From the NCBI GenBank assembly GCA_011526565.1, contig WYBL01000120.1, forward strand, positions 19,743 to 83,742: a stretch of DNA of 64,000 nucleotides, read 5' to 3'. A program made the translations under genes and the position numbers. Source of the stretch: Acidobacteriota bacterium (lineage in GTDB: Bacteria > Acidobacteriota > Vicinamibacteria > Fen-336). How positions within the stretch are numbered: the first letter of the stretch is position 1; the number at the start of each line of letters is the position of its first letter. The notes under the pieces are model-generated. The model had not been told where the DNA came from. It saw only the letters and a program-made list of their open reading frames with translations, and made no database searches. Shown here one piece after another: positions 12,901-23,643 of this stretch.

Positions 12901-13061
12901 TGATCCTCGCCGGCCACGAGCCCGGCAACGAGATCCAGAGCCCGATGGCGATCGTCATCCTCGGCGGCCTGCTGACCTCGACGTTCCTGAACCTCGTGGT
13001 CGTGCCGGTGCTCTTCGCCGGCTGGGGCCAGGAGGTCGCGACCCCCAAAGAACTCGCATGA
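9972..13061 (+). CDS. Heavy-metal RND efflux permease, CzcA-related but divergent subgroup
   Basis: 1029-residue RND permease with an RND N-terminus (LPVDVFPDLSAPSVTVITEA). In TM4 the sequence is GGFTIAIGALVDDAIIDVEN, with D401, D402 and E408. The first Asp of the CzcA triad (DFG) is replaced by Ala395 and the following Gly by a second Asp. This looks more like the CusA-type GGIAIAIG helix with an added Asp, and belongs to a separate HME branch from the first permease. The C-terminal half has the expected second bundle (FITLFGIAIRNGVLLVSHYE). It is the last gene of the CzcC-adaptor-permease set. The substrate is uncertain: a divalent or monovalent metal is possible. Confidence 0.92.
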   Translation: MLDAIIRGALRHRVAVLALAAVLLVAGLQLTRRLPVDVFPDLSAPSVTVITEARGMAPEEVELLVTFPVESALNGAPGVRRLRSVSGAGIGVVWVEFEWGQDIYRARQVVAERLQGVALPGGVERPALGPISSIMGEISFLALTSERLSPMELRRVAETQVRRPLLALPGVSQVVPIGGDVREFLVELDPAALTQAGISVEDVVAALEEASAVPAAGFHVDAGQEYLVRGLGRARSAEDLAATVLRVRDRVPLRVAQVASVREAPEPARGTAAYRARPAVVLSVQKQPGANTLALTAEIDHVLRDLQATLPAGVAIETENFRQADFIEVAIRNVSVALRDGAVLVLIVLFLFLGNLRTTLISAVAIPLSLVAGVLVISALGGSLNTMTLGGFTIAIGALVDDAIIDVENVFRRLRENHRRPEAERRSALEVVFRASSEVRNAILFATLVIALVFLPLLVLPGLEGRLLRPLGIAYLASLAGSLLVALTLTPVLCYLLLRSDALLSSHEPWLLRLAKRSYAPTLAFCLGHRKLVLGGATLAVVGALSIVPFLGRSFLPPFNEGSLTVGLVSPPGTPLADGDALGLQVEKALLAFPEVVSTSRRTGRAEKDEHVQGVNASEMEVVLRPGRPKDELLTEMRRAIATIPGVSASFGQPISHRIDHMISGSKTNLAIKLFGPDLSVLRELAASAERILRDVPGLVDLSNQEQSTVPQLLVDFDREAMARHGLRPRDVARSLEALFQGTAAGEVVEGGLTSRVVVRFPERLREDRDEMAALPVTTGDGALLRLGDVARARFDLGPGLVRRENVQRVAMLTANVASSDLTGTVQAARQALASGLALPEAYRVVFGGQFEEAARSEENLGWLAAAILAAMYGLLFFAFRSHRHTAIVLVNLPLALIGGVLALGVTGTGLNVASTVGFITLFGIAIRNGVLLVSHYEHLMRDEGMTLQEAVVRGSGERLAAVLMTALTAGLALIPLILAGHEPGNEIQSPMAIVILGGLLTSTFLNLVVVPVLFAGWGQEVATPKELA

Positions 13062-13255
13062 CGACCCCGCTGCTCTGACGCTCCCCCTTCAGAAGGCGAG
13101 CGCGAATCGGCATCCGTTTGGTTGGAGATCGGTGCCCGGACTGGAGTGCGTCCGCCATTCGCCGCCGTGATTCCGCATTTCGTCGAATCAGGCGCCGGGC
13201 GAGACCCGGATATCCGTCACTCTCTCCAGCGGCGGGGGAGAACGGGAAGGACGCG

Positions 13256-15445
13256 ATGATCCGACGGGCCTGGGTCGTTCCGGTCTGGACGGTGATCGGA
13301 ACGCTGTGGGTTGGCTCCGCGTGGGGCGAGACGCCGACGCCACTGGTGTTGCAGCGGCTGCCCTCGCCCGTCGTCGTCGACGGCCGGCCCGACGAAGCCG
13401 CGTGGCAGGCGATCGCGCCGCTGCCGCTCACCCAGTACGCGCCCGTGCATCGGGCCCCGACCCGCGAGCGCAGCGAGATCCGCGTCGCCTACGACGACCA
13501 CGCGCTGTACGCGGCGGGCTGGTTCCACGACTCCGAGCCCGGCGGCGTGCGGATCAACTCGCTGTACCGCGACCGCTGGAACGGCGACGACGCGTTCGCG
13601 ATCTACGTCGACGCCTTCAACGACAAGCAGAACTCCAAGTGGTTCGGCACCACCCCCGGCGGCATCCGCTTCGACCAGCTCGTCTCGGACGACGGCGCGA
13701 CGCTCAACGAGAGCTGGGACGGCTTCTGGGACGCGGTGACGACCGTCGACGAGCGCGGCTGGTTCGCGGAGGTGAGGATCCCGTTCTCGACGCTCGGCTT
13801 CCGGGTCGAGGACGGCCGCGCGCTGATGGGCCTGACCGTGACCCGCCTGGTGTCGCGCACCGGCGAGCGCGTCACGTTCCCGGACATCGACCCGCGCTTC
13901 CAGTTCCGCCAGCCGTCGCAGGCGCACGAGGTCGTGCTCGAGGGCGTGCGCGGCGAGCGCGGCCTGTACCTGACGCCGTACGCCCTCGCCGGCCACAGCC
14001 GCAGCGCCGGAGCCGACGACGACGGCCAGGCCGAGGCCGGCCTCGACGTGCGCTGGGAGCCCACCGGCCATCTCACCGTCGACCTGACGCTCAACACCGA
14101 CTTCGCCCAGGTCGAAGCCGACGAGCAGCAGGTCGCGCTCGACCGCTTCCCGCTGTTCTTCCCCGAGAAGCGCCGCTTCTTCCAGGAGGGCAGCGGCCTG
14201 TTCGACTTCGCCACGACCGGCGGCGGGCGTCTCTTCCACTCGCGCCAGATCGGCCTCGACGCCAACCGGCAGCCGGTGCGGGTGCTGGGCGGCGCCCGCG
14301 CCGTCGGCCGCATCGGGGCCTGGGACGTCGGGCTGCTCGACCTGCACACCGACGACTCGGGCGTGAACCCGGGGGAGAACTTCGGCGTCGCCCGCGCCCG
14401 CCGCGCGGTGTTCAACCCGCATTCGACGCTGGGCGCGATGGTGACGAGCCGCGCGGGCGGGGGCCGGCACAACCTCGGGCTCGGCCTCGACGGCGTGTTC
14501 CGCGTCGTCGGCGACGACTACCTCACGCTGAAGTGGGCCGGCACCCGGGACGACGCGGACGCGGACGCCGACGGATCAGGCCTGCTCGACCGCAGCCTGT
14601 GGAACGCGCGCTGGCAGCGCCGCACCAACCGCGGGCTGTCGTTCACGACCGAGTTGCTGCGAGTCGGCCCGGCCTTCCAGCCCGAGCTCGGCTTCCTGCC
14701 ACGGCGCGACGTGACCACCGCGAACGCGGTCGGCAACTGGTTCTTCTTCAAGGACAGCCACAAGACGCTGCGGCGGATCTATCCCGGCGCGCTCGCCTTC
14801 CACACGTTCCGCAACTCCGACGGCGCGCTCGAGACGGGGACCTGGGCCGTGTGGGTGCAGTGGGACACGAAGGCCGGCGGCGGCGGCTGGATCGAGCCCA
14901 AGGTGTTCCTCGAGGACGTGGTCGCCCCGTTCCGGATCGGCGAGCGGATCACGATCCCCGCCGGCCGCCACACCTTCGCCGACCTGCAGCTCGTGTGGCT
15001 GGCGTCGACGGGGAGCCGGCTGCGCGCGAACGTCGACTTCCGTGCCGGCACCTTCTTCGACGGCACCCGCCAGCAACTGATCGTCGCGCCGACCTGGAAC
15101 GTCTCGCCGCACCTCGAGCTCGGCGGCTCCTACCAGCTCTCCAGGCTGCGATTTCGCGAGCGGGGCCTGGCCGAGGACATCCACCTCGCCCGGCTGCAGG
15201 TGCGCACCGCCTGGGACGCCAGGGCCTCGGCCAACGCCTTCGTCCAGTACAACTCCACGAACGACCGGCTGGATCTCAACCTCCGCCTCCGCTACAACGT
15301 GGCCGAGGGGCGGGATCTGTGGCTCGTGTACGACGAAGGCGTCGACACCGAACGCGAGGACGCGACGGGGCTGGGCGTGCCGCGCGGCCCGCGCTCGCTC
15401 TCGCGCGCGCTGCTGCTGAAGCTGACCTGGACCGTCGGCGGATGA
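13256..15445 (+). CDS. DUF5916 protein with N-terminal CBM9-like domain
   Basis: 729-residue exported protein. ATG 13256 follows GGAAGG five bases upstream and opens a signal peptide (VVPVWTVIGTLWVGSAWG). A longer in-frame start at 13118 is rejected because it would bury the signal. Residues about 30-220 resemble a CBM9-like domain (VVVDGRPDEAAWQAI, then VAYDDHALYAAGWFHD). The rest, from PYALAGHSRS onward, has alternating strands with LTLNTDFAQVEADEQQV and FFPEKRRFFQEGSGLFDF, the hallmark of DUF5916 proteins, which are predicted outer-membrane barrels. It lies 19 bases before a histidine kinase gene and is probably cotranscribed with it. The function is not established in the family. Non-catalytic carbohydrate or peptide handling at the outer membrane is possible. 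Confidence 0.82.
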   Translation: MIRRAWVVPVWTVIGTLWVGSAWGETPTPLVLQRLPSPVVVDGRPDEAAWQAIAPLPLTQYAPVHRAPTRERSEIRVAYDDHALYAAGWFHDSEPGGVRINSLYRDRWNGDDAFAIYVDAFNDKQNSKWFGTTPGGIRFDQLVSDDGATLNESWDGFWDAVTTVDERGWFAEVRIPFSTLGFRVEDGRALMGLTVTRLVSRTGERVTFPDIDPRFQFRQPSQAHEVVLEGVRGERGLYLTPYALAGHSRSAGADDDGQAEAGLDVRWEPTGHLTVDLTLNTDFAQVEADEQQVALDRFPLFFPEKRRFFQEGSGLFDFATTGGGRLFHSRQIGLDANRQPVRVLGGARAVGRIGAWDVGLLDLHTDDSGVNPGENFGVARARRAVFNPHSTLGAMVTSRAGGGRHNLGLGLDGVFRVVGDDYLTLKWAGTRDDADADADGSGLLDRSLWNARWQRRTNRGLSFTTELLRVGPAFQPELGFLPRRDVTTANAVGNWFFFKDSHKTLRRIYPGALAFHTFRNSDGALETGTWAVWVQWDTKAGGGGWIEPKVFLEDVVAPFRIGERITIPAGRHTFADLQLVWLASTGSRLRANVDFRAGTFFDGTRQQLIVAPTWNVSPHLELGGSYQLSRLRFRERGLAEDIHLARLQVRTAWDARASANAFVQYNSTNDRLDLNLRLRYNVAEGRDLWLVYDEGVDTEREDATGLGVPRGPRSLSRALLLKLTWTVGG

Positions 15446-15464
15446 TCGTGATCGGAAGACCGCG

Positions 15465-16547
15465 TTGAGCGCCGCGCGGCGGCTGGTCGCGGTCACCGCG
15501 CTGTGGAGCCTGATGGGCGTCGTGTGGGGCGCCCAGGCTTCGCTCGGCGCCGCGCTCTCGGGCCAGCCGGCGCCGCTGGGACCAGCGGTCGCGATGGCCT
15601 GGCACCAGTCGCTGCCGCTGGTCCCGGCGACGCTCGCGGTGGTCGCCCTCGCCGAACGCTGGCGCGAGCTGTCCCCGGCCGCGCGGCTACTGCGCCACGC
15701 GCTGGCGCTGCCGCTGGTGGCCTTCGGCACCAACGCCCTGGTCGTGCTCGGCTTCGGGCTGCGCTTCGGGCGGCCGGCGGGCCTCGGCCGCCTGCTCGAG
15801 GACGCGGCCTTCTGGACCAGCCAGCGCCTGCACCTGGCGGCGCTGCTCTACGTCGCGGGCATCGCCGCGACGCGCTGGGTGCGCGACAGGCAGCGGCTGC
15901 GCGAGCGGGAGCTGGCGCTCGCCCGGCGCGAGGCCGGGCTGGAGCGGGCGCGGCTGCAGGTGCTCACCGCGCAGATCCGCCCCCACTTCCTGTTCAACAC
16001 CCTGCACGCGATCGGCCAGCTCTGGCGCAGCGGCCGCGCCGACGAGGCCGACGCCCTGCTCGACCACCTGGGCGCCCTGTTCCAGAAGGTGATCGCCTCC
16101 ACGGCGCGCACTTCGGTGCCACTCTCGCGCGAGCTGGAGATGGTCGCCGACTACCTGGCGATCGAGCAGGCCCGTTTCCGCGAGCGGCTGCAGACCTCCA
16201 TCGTGGCCAGCGAAGCCGCCCGCGACTGCGCCGTGCCGCCGCTGCTGCTGCAGCCCCTGGTCGAGAACGCCGTGCGGCATGGCGTCGCGGACCGCGCCGC
16301 GGGTGGCCGGGTCACGGTCGACGCGCGGGTCGAAGGCGGCCGGCTGATCCTCTGCGTGGACGACGACGGTGTGGGAACCAACGGCGAGACCGCCGGCACC
16401 GGCACCGCGCTCACCAACCTCCGCGAGCGCCTGCAGGCGCTCCACGGCAGCGACCAGATGCTCACCACGAGCCACGAGCCGGGCCGCGGCACCCGCGTGC
16501 AAGTCGAGCTGCCCGCGCGGACCGCGGGCGACGAAGGCGATGCCTGA
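15465..16547 (+). CDS. Sensor histidine kinase, LytS/YehU type
   Basis: 360-residue membrane histidine kinase. Proposed start is TTG 15465, with GGAAG just upstream. About four hydrophobic segments occupy residues 5-145, then a cytoplasmic coiled linker (RQRLRERELALARREAGLER). The His_kinase motif PHFLFNTLHAI has phospho-acceptor H174. The HATPase domain shows the N box LLLQPLVENAVRHG and G box DDDGVGTNG. The layout matches the LytS/LytTR-partner kinase class. The stop overlaps the response regulator start by 8 bases, so the pair is coupled. The signal it senses is unknown; the DUF5916 gene upstream is a candidate target or partner. Confidence 0.9.
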   Translation: MSAARRLVAVTALWSLMGVVWGAQASLGAALSGQPAPLGPAVAMAWHQSLPLVPATLAVVALAERWRELSPAARLLRHALALPLVAFGTNALVVLGFGLRFGRPAGLGRLLEDAAFWTSQRLHLAALLYVAGIAATRWVRDRQRLRERELALARREAGLERARLQVLTAQIRPHFLFNTLHAIGQLWRSGRADEADALLDHLGALFQKVIASTARTSVPLSRELEMVADYLAIEQARFRERLQTSIVASEAARDCAVPPLLLQPLVENAVRHGVADRAAGGRVTVDARVEGGRLILCVDDDGVGTNGETAGTGTALTNLRERLQALHGSDQMLTTSHEPGRGTRVQVELPARTAGDEGDA

Positions 16548-17346
16548 GCGGCGTTTCCGCGCCCTGGTCGTCGACGACGAGCCCGGAGCCCGCGAGGCCG
16601 TCGTAGCGCTGCTCCGCGACTTCCCGACGATCGAGGTGGCCGGCGAGGCCGGCAGCGGCGACGCGGCCGTCGAGGCGGCGCGACGGCTGCGGCCGGACCT
16701 GCTGTTGCTCGACGTGCAGATGCCCGGGCGCGACGGATTCGCCGTGCTGGAAGCGCTCGGCGCCGACGTGCCGCGCGCGGTCGTGTTCGTCACGGCGTTC
16801 GACGAGCACGCGCTGCGCGCGTTCGAGGTCCACGCCCTCGACTACGTCGTGAAGCCCTTCGGGCGGCCCCGCTTCGCTGCCGCGGTGGGCCGCGCGCTGG
16901 CCCGGCTCGAGGCCGACGAGGCCTTGTCCTTGCGCCGCACGCTCGCGGCCGCCGCGCTGTCGAGCGTCGCCGCGGCGCCGGAGGGCGAGCTGGCACCGCC
17001 CGCGGCAGGCGGCGCACAGGCGACGCGGCTCGCGCTGCGACTCGGCCCGCGCACCGTGCTGCTGCCCGTCGAGGAGCTCGACTGGGTGGAGGCGGACGGC
17101 GACTACATGCGGCTGCACGCGGGCGCGGCGGCCCACTTCGTCGCCGGTCGCCTCAGCGCGCTCGAGGAGCGGCTCGACCCCGCCCGCTTCCTGCGCATCC
17201 ACCGCTCGCTGATCGTGCGCCTCGACCGCGTGCGCGAGCTGCGGCGCGATGCGGACGGCGGCGGCAGCGTCGTGCTCCACGACGGCGTGCGGCTGCGGGT
17301 GGCGCGCGGCCGCTGGGAGGCCCTGGAGCAGGCGCTGCGGCTGTGA
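16540..17346 (+). CDS. LytTR-family response regulator
   Basis: 268-residue two-component regulator. The receiver domain (residues about 8-125) has the acidic pair VVDDEP, phospho-acceptor D58 in LLLDVQMPG, the Thr switch in VFVTAFDEHA and the Lys in DYVVKPF. A linker rich in A/P leads to a C-terminal LytTR DNA-binding domain (VEELDWVEADGDYMRLH, FLRIHRSLIVRLDRV). This is the expected partner of the preceding LytS-type kinase, overlapping it by 8 bases. LytTR proteins bind direct repeats near promoters; I could not identify the sites here. Confidence 0.93.
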   Translation: MPERRFRALVVDDEPGAREAVVALLRDFPTIEVAGEAGSGDAAVEAARRLRPDLLLLDVQMPGRDGFAVLEALGADVPRAVVFVTAFDEHALRAFEVHALDYVVKPFGRPRFAAAVGRALARLEADEALSLRRTLAAAALSSVAAAPEGELAPPAAGGAQATRLALRLGPRTVLLPVEELDWVEADGDYMRLHAGAAAHFVAGRLSALEERLDPARFLRIHRSLIVRLDRVRELRRDADGGGSVVLHDGVRLRVARGRWEALEQALRL

Positions 17347-17384
17347 TCAAAGCAGGCTCGCTTCTCCCGAGATAGCCGGGCCCA

Positions 17385-17702
17385 CGGCAGGAGCTCGCCG
17401 CGCGAGCGCAGGCCCGCGAGGTGGTGCAGCAGGCCGCTGTCGCGTACGTGGACCTTCGGGCTCTTGGTCAGAGCCGGTGAGCACGAACCGTCCGTTGCCA
17501 CGCCCCTGGTCGATGGCGTGGCGCAAGGCGGGGAACAGCGCCGGAAGCCGCTGCGCCTCGTCGCGGGCGAGCCGTCGAGGATGGGCGGAGAGGAACCCCT
17601 CCAGGTCGGACCGCACCAGGGCCTCGTCGGAGGGACGCTCGAGTTCCATGCGCCGCCAGCCGGCCGAGGCGTGCAGCCGCAGCCCGGGCGACCCTCTTCA
17701 TG
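17385..17702 (-). pseudogene. Decayed AAA ATPase / DUF4143 gene remnant
   Basis: Reading the minus strand from about 17700, a frame gives HASAGWRRMELERPSDE, GFLSAHPRRLARDEAQRLP and ALFPALRHAIDQGRGNGRF, ending VLTGS. This matches the middle of AAA_14/DUF4143 ATPases (typically a DLERPSD, LDEAQRLPELF and LLGS pattern). The P-loop part is missing, as a stop lies at the 5' side. At VLTGS the match jumps frame to KSPKVHVRDSGLLHHLAGLRS, a C-terminal DUF4143 motif, so most of the protein is deleted and a frameshift is present. The DEAQ motif has also lost residues before it. This is clearly a remnant, not a gene, and accounts for most of the 440-base gap between the response regulator and the next gene. 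Confidence 0.72.
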
Positions 17703-17786
17703 GGTTGAGTCAGTGAACTACCCCTTCAATATTGCAAGGGAACTCCGGGCCCGTTCGCGCAGGGCACCCGGCGCTGAAGAGAGAAA

Positions 17787-18307
17787 TCAGGCGAAGAAGC
17801 GGGCCCGACATGGCGGGCAGATGCCGTGGCTCACCTGCGGCAGCGACGGGGCGTCGAACAGGCCGAGCGCCTCGACCGCCTCCTCGACCTCGACCCAGCG
17901 CACGTCGAGCCGGGTCCGCTTGCACCACGAGCAGACGACGAGCAGATCGTCGCGTCGCGGCAGCCGGTCGTCCCACAGCGCGACGGGGGGGCGCGGCTCC
18001 CGGCGCAGCAGCGTGGTCTCGATCGCGACGCCGTCGTCCGCGTCACGGCGCAGGCTCATCGAAAGGAAGCGCCGCTCGCCGGGCGCATCGCAGCGGAACG
18101 GCACCTCCACGGCGCCGGCCGCCCGAGCCCGCTTCAGCAGCATCGCGGTCAACGACTGCATCTCGGTCCCGCTGACGAACGACGTCAGGGCGCGCCCCCG
18201 CAGGCGCTCGCCCGTCAGCTCGGGAACGCCGTTGGCCGCGGCGAAGGTCTCCCACTCGCCTCCCACTTCGACCATCCGGTCCTCGGCGTCGACGCGATAC
18301 CGGATCT

Positions 18308-18311
<4 letters not shown>
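17787..18311 (-). CDS. Small PAS-like protein with C-terminal CxxC...CxxC zinc-finger-like motif
   Basis: 174-residue cytoplasmic protein. ATG 18311 overlaps the kinase stop (ATGA), so this start is chosen over an upstream in-frame one at 18446 that would lie deep inside the kinase gene. The N-terminal 100 residues look PAS-like (YRVDAEDRMVEVGGEWETFA, ALTSFVSGTEMQSL). The C-terminus has VVCSWCKRTRLDVRWVEVEE followed by VSHGICPPCRARF, giving two CxxC pairs that could bind zinc. This type of PAS plus CxWC/HGICPxC tail occurs in signalling proteins of several phyla. The role is unknown. Coupling to a Ser/Thr kinase suggests it is a partner or substrate. Confidence 0.7.
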
Positions 18312-20893
<2,582 letters not shown>

Positions 20894-20935
20894 CGGGGGA
20901 AGAGGCGGCGATTCTACTGGTAAAGTACCGTCGCG

Positions 20936-22078
20936 ATGGCCTTTGCCTGTACCCACAAGCGCCTGCACGGCGCCCAGTTCTGCGCGACCGACTGCCCCGC
21001 CCAGGCTCCCTGTGGGGTGTTCGACTACGTGCGCGTGGAGAAGCCCGAGGACCTGCCGGCCGCCGACCCGCTGCGCGTCGACGTCGCGATCCTCGACATG
21101 AACCACGGCTGGCCCAACCTCGGCCACGACTCGCTGGTCCACGCCGTGCTCGAGGCGAGCTGCGACCTGGTCGAGCTGACCGCCCGCTCGGGCCTGCAGG
21201 TGCGGGCGATCTCGTTCGACGTGCGGCGCAACGGCCAGCTCCCGGAGCCGCCCGGCGGCCGCTTCGCCGTCTACGTCGGCACCGGCGGGCCCGGCCACCT
21301 CGACCCGGCGCGTAACGACGGCGTCGCCGAGTGCGCCCAGGGCATCCGCGAGAACCCGGCCTGGGAGCCGAAGGCGTTCGCGCTGTTCGACGCGATCCTG
21401 GCCGACGAACGCGCCGCGCTGATCGCGGTATGCCACACCTTCGGCGTGATGTGCCGCTGGTCCGGCCTGGCCCGGCCCGCGCTGCGCGGACCCGAGAAGG
21501 GCGGCAAGAGCACCGGCATCCTGGAGAACCTGTTCTCCGAGCAGGCGGCGCGGCACCCGTGGTTCCGGCTGTTCACGGAGCAACTCGCCGCCGACCGCCG
21601 CACGCGGGTCGTCGACAACCGGCTCTTCGACCTGCTCCCCACCGACGGCTTCGGCCCGCGCCAGGTGCCGATCGGCTGGGAGACGCGAGGGGTCGGCGGA
21701 CCGCGCGGCGACGCGCTGACGATGCTGGAATTCGCGCGCGATGCGAACGGCGTGATGCCACGGGTGTTCGGCGTCAACCACCACCCCGAGATCGTCGACC
21801 GCGGGCGGCAGGCGATGCTGCTCGAGCAGAAGGTCGCCCGCGGCGAGGTCGAGCGCGGCTGGGCCGACGAGCGCCGCGAGATCCTGACCCGCACCTACCC
21901 CGACGAGAACTCCGACCAGCGGCTGCAGTTCACCTCGGACGCCACCCTGCTCGGACCCTTGCGCTTCCACGTCCACCGCCAGGTCCGGCTGCGGGCGGAG
22001 TCGCTGGGGATCGACCCCGGCCCGCTGCACGAGGACGCGGTGATCGAGGCGGCCCGCCCGGCGGCCGTGAGCGCGTGA
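20936..22078 (+). CDS. Class I glutamine amidotransferase-like protein of unknown pathway
   Basis: 380-residue protein without signal peptide. The N-terminus has a Cys cluster (C5, C16, C20, C26 in ACTHKRLHG, FCATDCPAQAPC). The centre looks like a class I GATase fold: YVGTGGPGHLD (oxyanion-type loop), then nucleophile-like C166 in AVCHTFGVM, and HHPEIVD with H283 and E285 as the His/Glu of the triad. The standard GxCxGxQ elbow is altered to VCHTFG, so the active site is atypical but all three catalytic residues are present. The stop overlaps the next gene (ATP-grasp ligase) as GTGA. I infer that it may supply ammonia to, or process, an amide for that ligase. It could also be a peptidase-like relative of the DJ-1/GATase superfamily. 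Confidence 0.7.
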   Translation: MAFACTHKRLHGAQFCATDCPAQAPCGVFDYVRVEKPEDLPAADPLRVDVAILDMNHGWPNLGHDSLVHAVLEASCDLVELTARSGLQVRAISFDVRRNGQLPEPPGGRFAVYVGTGGPGHLDPARNDGVAECAQGIRENPAWEPKAFALFDAILADERAALIAVCHTFGVMCRWSGLARPALRGPEKGGKSTGILENLFSEQAARHPWFRLFTEQLAADRRTRVVDNRLFDLLPTDGFGPRQVPIGWETRGVGGPRGDALTMLEFARDANGVMPRVFGVNHHPEIVDRGRQAMLLEQKVARGEVERGWADERREILTRTYPDENSDQRLQFTSDATLLGPLRFHVHRQVRLRAESLGIDPGPLHEDAVIEAARPAAVSA

Positions 22079-23640
22079 TCCCCAAGCCGCCGTTCGTCCA
22101 CGACCTCTCGCTGGAACAGGAGCTCGCCGAGTTCGAGCGGCTGAAGCCGCGGCTGCTCGAGGTGTGGGACGTGCTGACGCTGCAGGAGGAGGAGCCGCAC
22201 ACCTCCGTCGTGGTGCCCTCGCTGACCCTCGACCAGACCGAGCTGCGCAAGCTGGCCGGGGCCAGCTTCTACGAGGAGCGGCTGCTGTTCCTGCTGATCC
22301 GCCTGCGCAACCCGCGCGCGCGCATGGTGTACGTGACCTCCGAGCCCGTGCACCCGATGATCCTGGAGTACTACTTCCAGTTCCTGGCCGGGATTCCGGC
22401 CAGCCACGCGCGGGCGCGGCTGACCCTGCTCTGTGCCCACGACGCCTCACCCCGCTCGCTGACCGAGAAGATCCTGGAGCGGCCGCGGCTGATCGAGCGC
22501 ATCCGCGCCGGCATCGTCGACCGCTCGCGGGCGTACCTGACGGTGTTCAACTCCACGCCGCTCGAGCGCAAGTTGGCGGTGCTGCTCGGCGTGCCGCTCA
22601 ACGGGGTCGACCCCCAGATGAGCCACCTGGGCAGCAAGTCCGGCTCCCGCAAGCTGTTCCGCGAGGCCGGCGTCGCGCTGCCCGAGGGCGTCGAGGACCT
22701 CTACTCCGAGCACGAGGTCGAAGAGGCGCTGGTCGACCTCCGGAAGCGGCGGCCCGGGCTGAAGCGGGCGGTGATCAAGCTCAACGACAGCTTCTCGGGC
22801 GAAGGCAACGCCCTGCTGCGCTACCCCGCCGACGAGGGCCGGCCCGCGATCAAGGAGGCGCTGCGCGAGCTCGAGTTCTCGGTGCCGTGGGAGACCCCGG
22901 GCGCCTACTTCGAGAAGTTCGCGCGGATGGGCGGCGTGGTCGAGGAGTTCATCGAGGGCCGCGACAAGGTCTCGCCCTCGTCGCAGCTCCGGATCGGCCC
23001 GCGCGGCGAGGTGCTGCCGATCTCGACCCACGACCAGATCCTGGGCGGCCCCTCCAACCAGGTCTTCCTCGGCTGCACGTTCCCGGCCCACGACGCCTAC
23101 CGCCTGCGCATCCAGGAAGAGGCGATCAAGATCGGCCACGCGCTGGCCGCCCACGGCGTGGTCAGCCGCTTCGCCGTCGACTTCCTGCTCTGGCGCGACG
23201 ACCCGCGCGAGGAGTGGAACCTGTGTGCGCTGGAGATCAACCTGCGCATGGGCGGCACCACCCACCCGTACCTGGCGCTGCAGTTCCTGACCAGCGGCTC
23301 GCTCGACCCCGCGACCGGGCTGTTCCTGTCGCCCACCGGCCAGGCCAAGTTCTACCGCGCCACCGACAACCTGCGCTCCGAGCACTACCGCGGCCTGCTG
23401 CCCGAGGACCTGATCGAGATCCTGACCATCAACAAGCTGCACTACTCGCACGGCAGCGAGTCCGGCGTGCTGTTCCACCTGATCGGGGCGCTGTCGGAGT
23501 TCGGCAAGGTGGGCCTGACCGCGATCGGCAACGGGCGCGACGAGGTGGACGAGCTGTACCGCCGCACGCTCGCCGTGCTCGACCGGGAGACGACCTACGG
23601 ACGGCCGCCCGCGCAGGACCTGGCGTCCGCGCCGCGCTGA
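22075..23640 (+). CDS. ATP-grasp ligase, PGM1-like (peptide ligase related)
   Basis: 521-residue protein starting at GTG 22075, overlapping the previous stop by four bases. The N-terminal pre-ATP-grasp part (VVVPSLTLDQTELRKLAGA, EERLLFLLIRLRNPRARMVY, VTSEPVHPMILEYYFQFL) matches the family of PGM1, the peptide ligase of pheganomycin biosynthesis. The ATP-grasp core shows a phosphate-binding VIKLNDSFSGEGN, adenine-side GVVEEFIEG and Mg-binding ALEINLRMGG. It lacks a neighbouring peptide precursor or NRPS gene. Its partner is the amidotransferase-like gene just upstream. The reaction is probably ATP-dependent C-N bond formation on a carboxylate; the substrate is unknown. A diguanylate cyclase gene follows after three bases. 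Confidence 0.85.
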   Translation: MIPKPPFVHDLSLEQELAEFERLKPRLLEVWDVLTLQEEEPHTSVVVPSLTLDQTELRKLAGASFYEERLLFLLIRLRNPRARMVYVTSEPVHPMILEYYFQFLAGIPASHARARLTLLCAHDASPRSLTEKILERPRLIERIRAGIVDRSRAYLTVFNSTPLERKLAVLLGVPLNGVDPQMSHLGSKSGSRKLFREAGVALPEGVEDLYSEHEVEEALVDLRKRRPGLKRAVIKLNDSFSGEGNALLRYPADEGRPAIKEALRELEFSVPWETPGAYFEKFARMGGVVEEFIEGRDKVSPSSQLRIGPRGEVLPISTHDQILGGPSNQVFLGCTFPAHDAYRLRIQEEAIKIGHALAAHGVVSRFAVDFLLWRDDPREEWNLCALEINLRMGGTTHPYLALQFLTSGSLDPATGLFLSPTGQAKFYRATDNLRSEHYRGLLPEDLIEILTINKLHYSHGSESGVLFHLIGALSEFGKVGLTAIGNGRDEVDELYRRTLAVLDRETTYGRPPAQDLASAPR

Positions 23641-23643
23641 CCG

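Noticed and set aside
13118..13255. Upstream start for the DUF5916 gene
   Set aside because: It would add 46 Arg-rich residues before a clear signal peptide; GGAAGG sits before 13256.
20919..20929. GGTA-AAG-TACC palindrome between the divergent kinase and amidotransferase genes
   Set aside because: Only four-base arms, so it could arise by chance; not strong enough to call as an operator.
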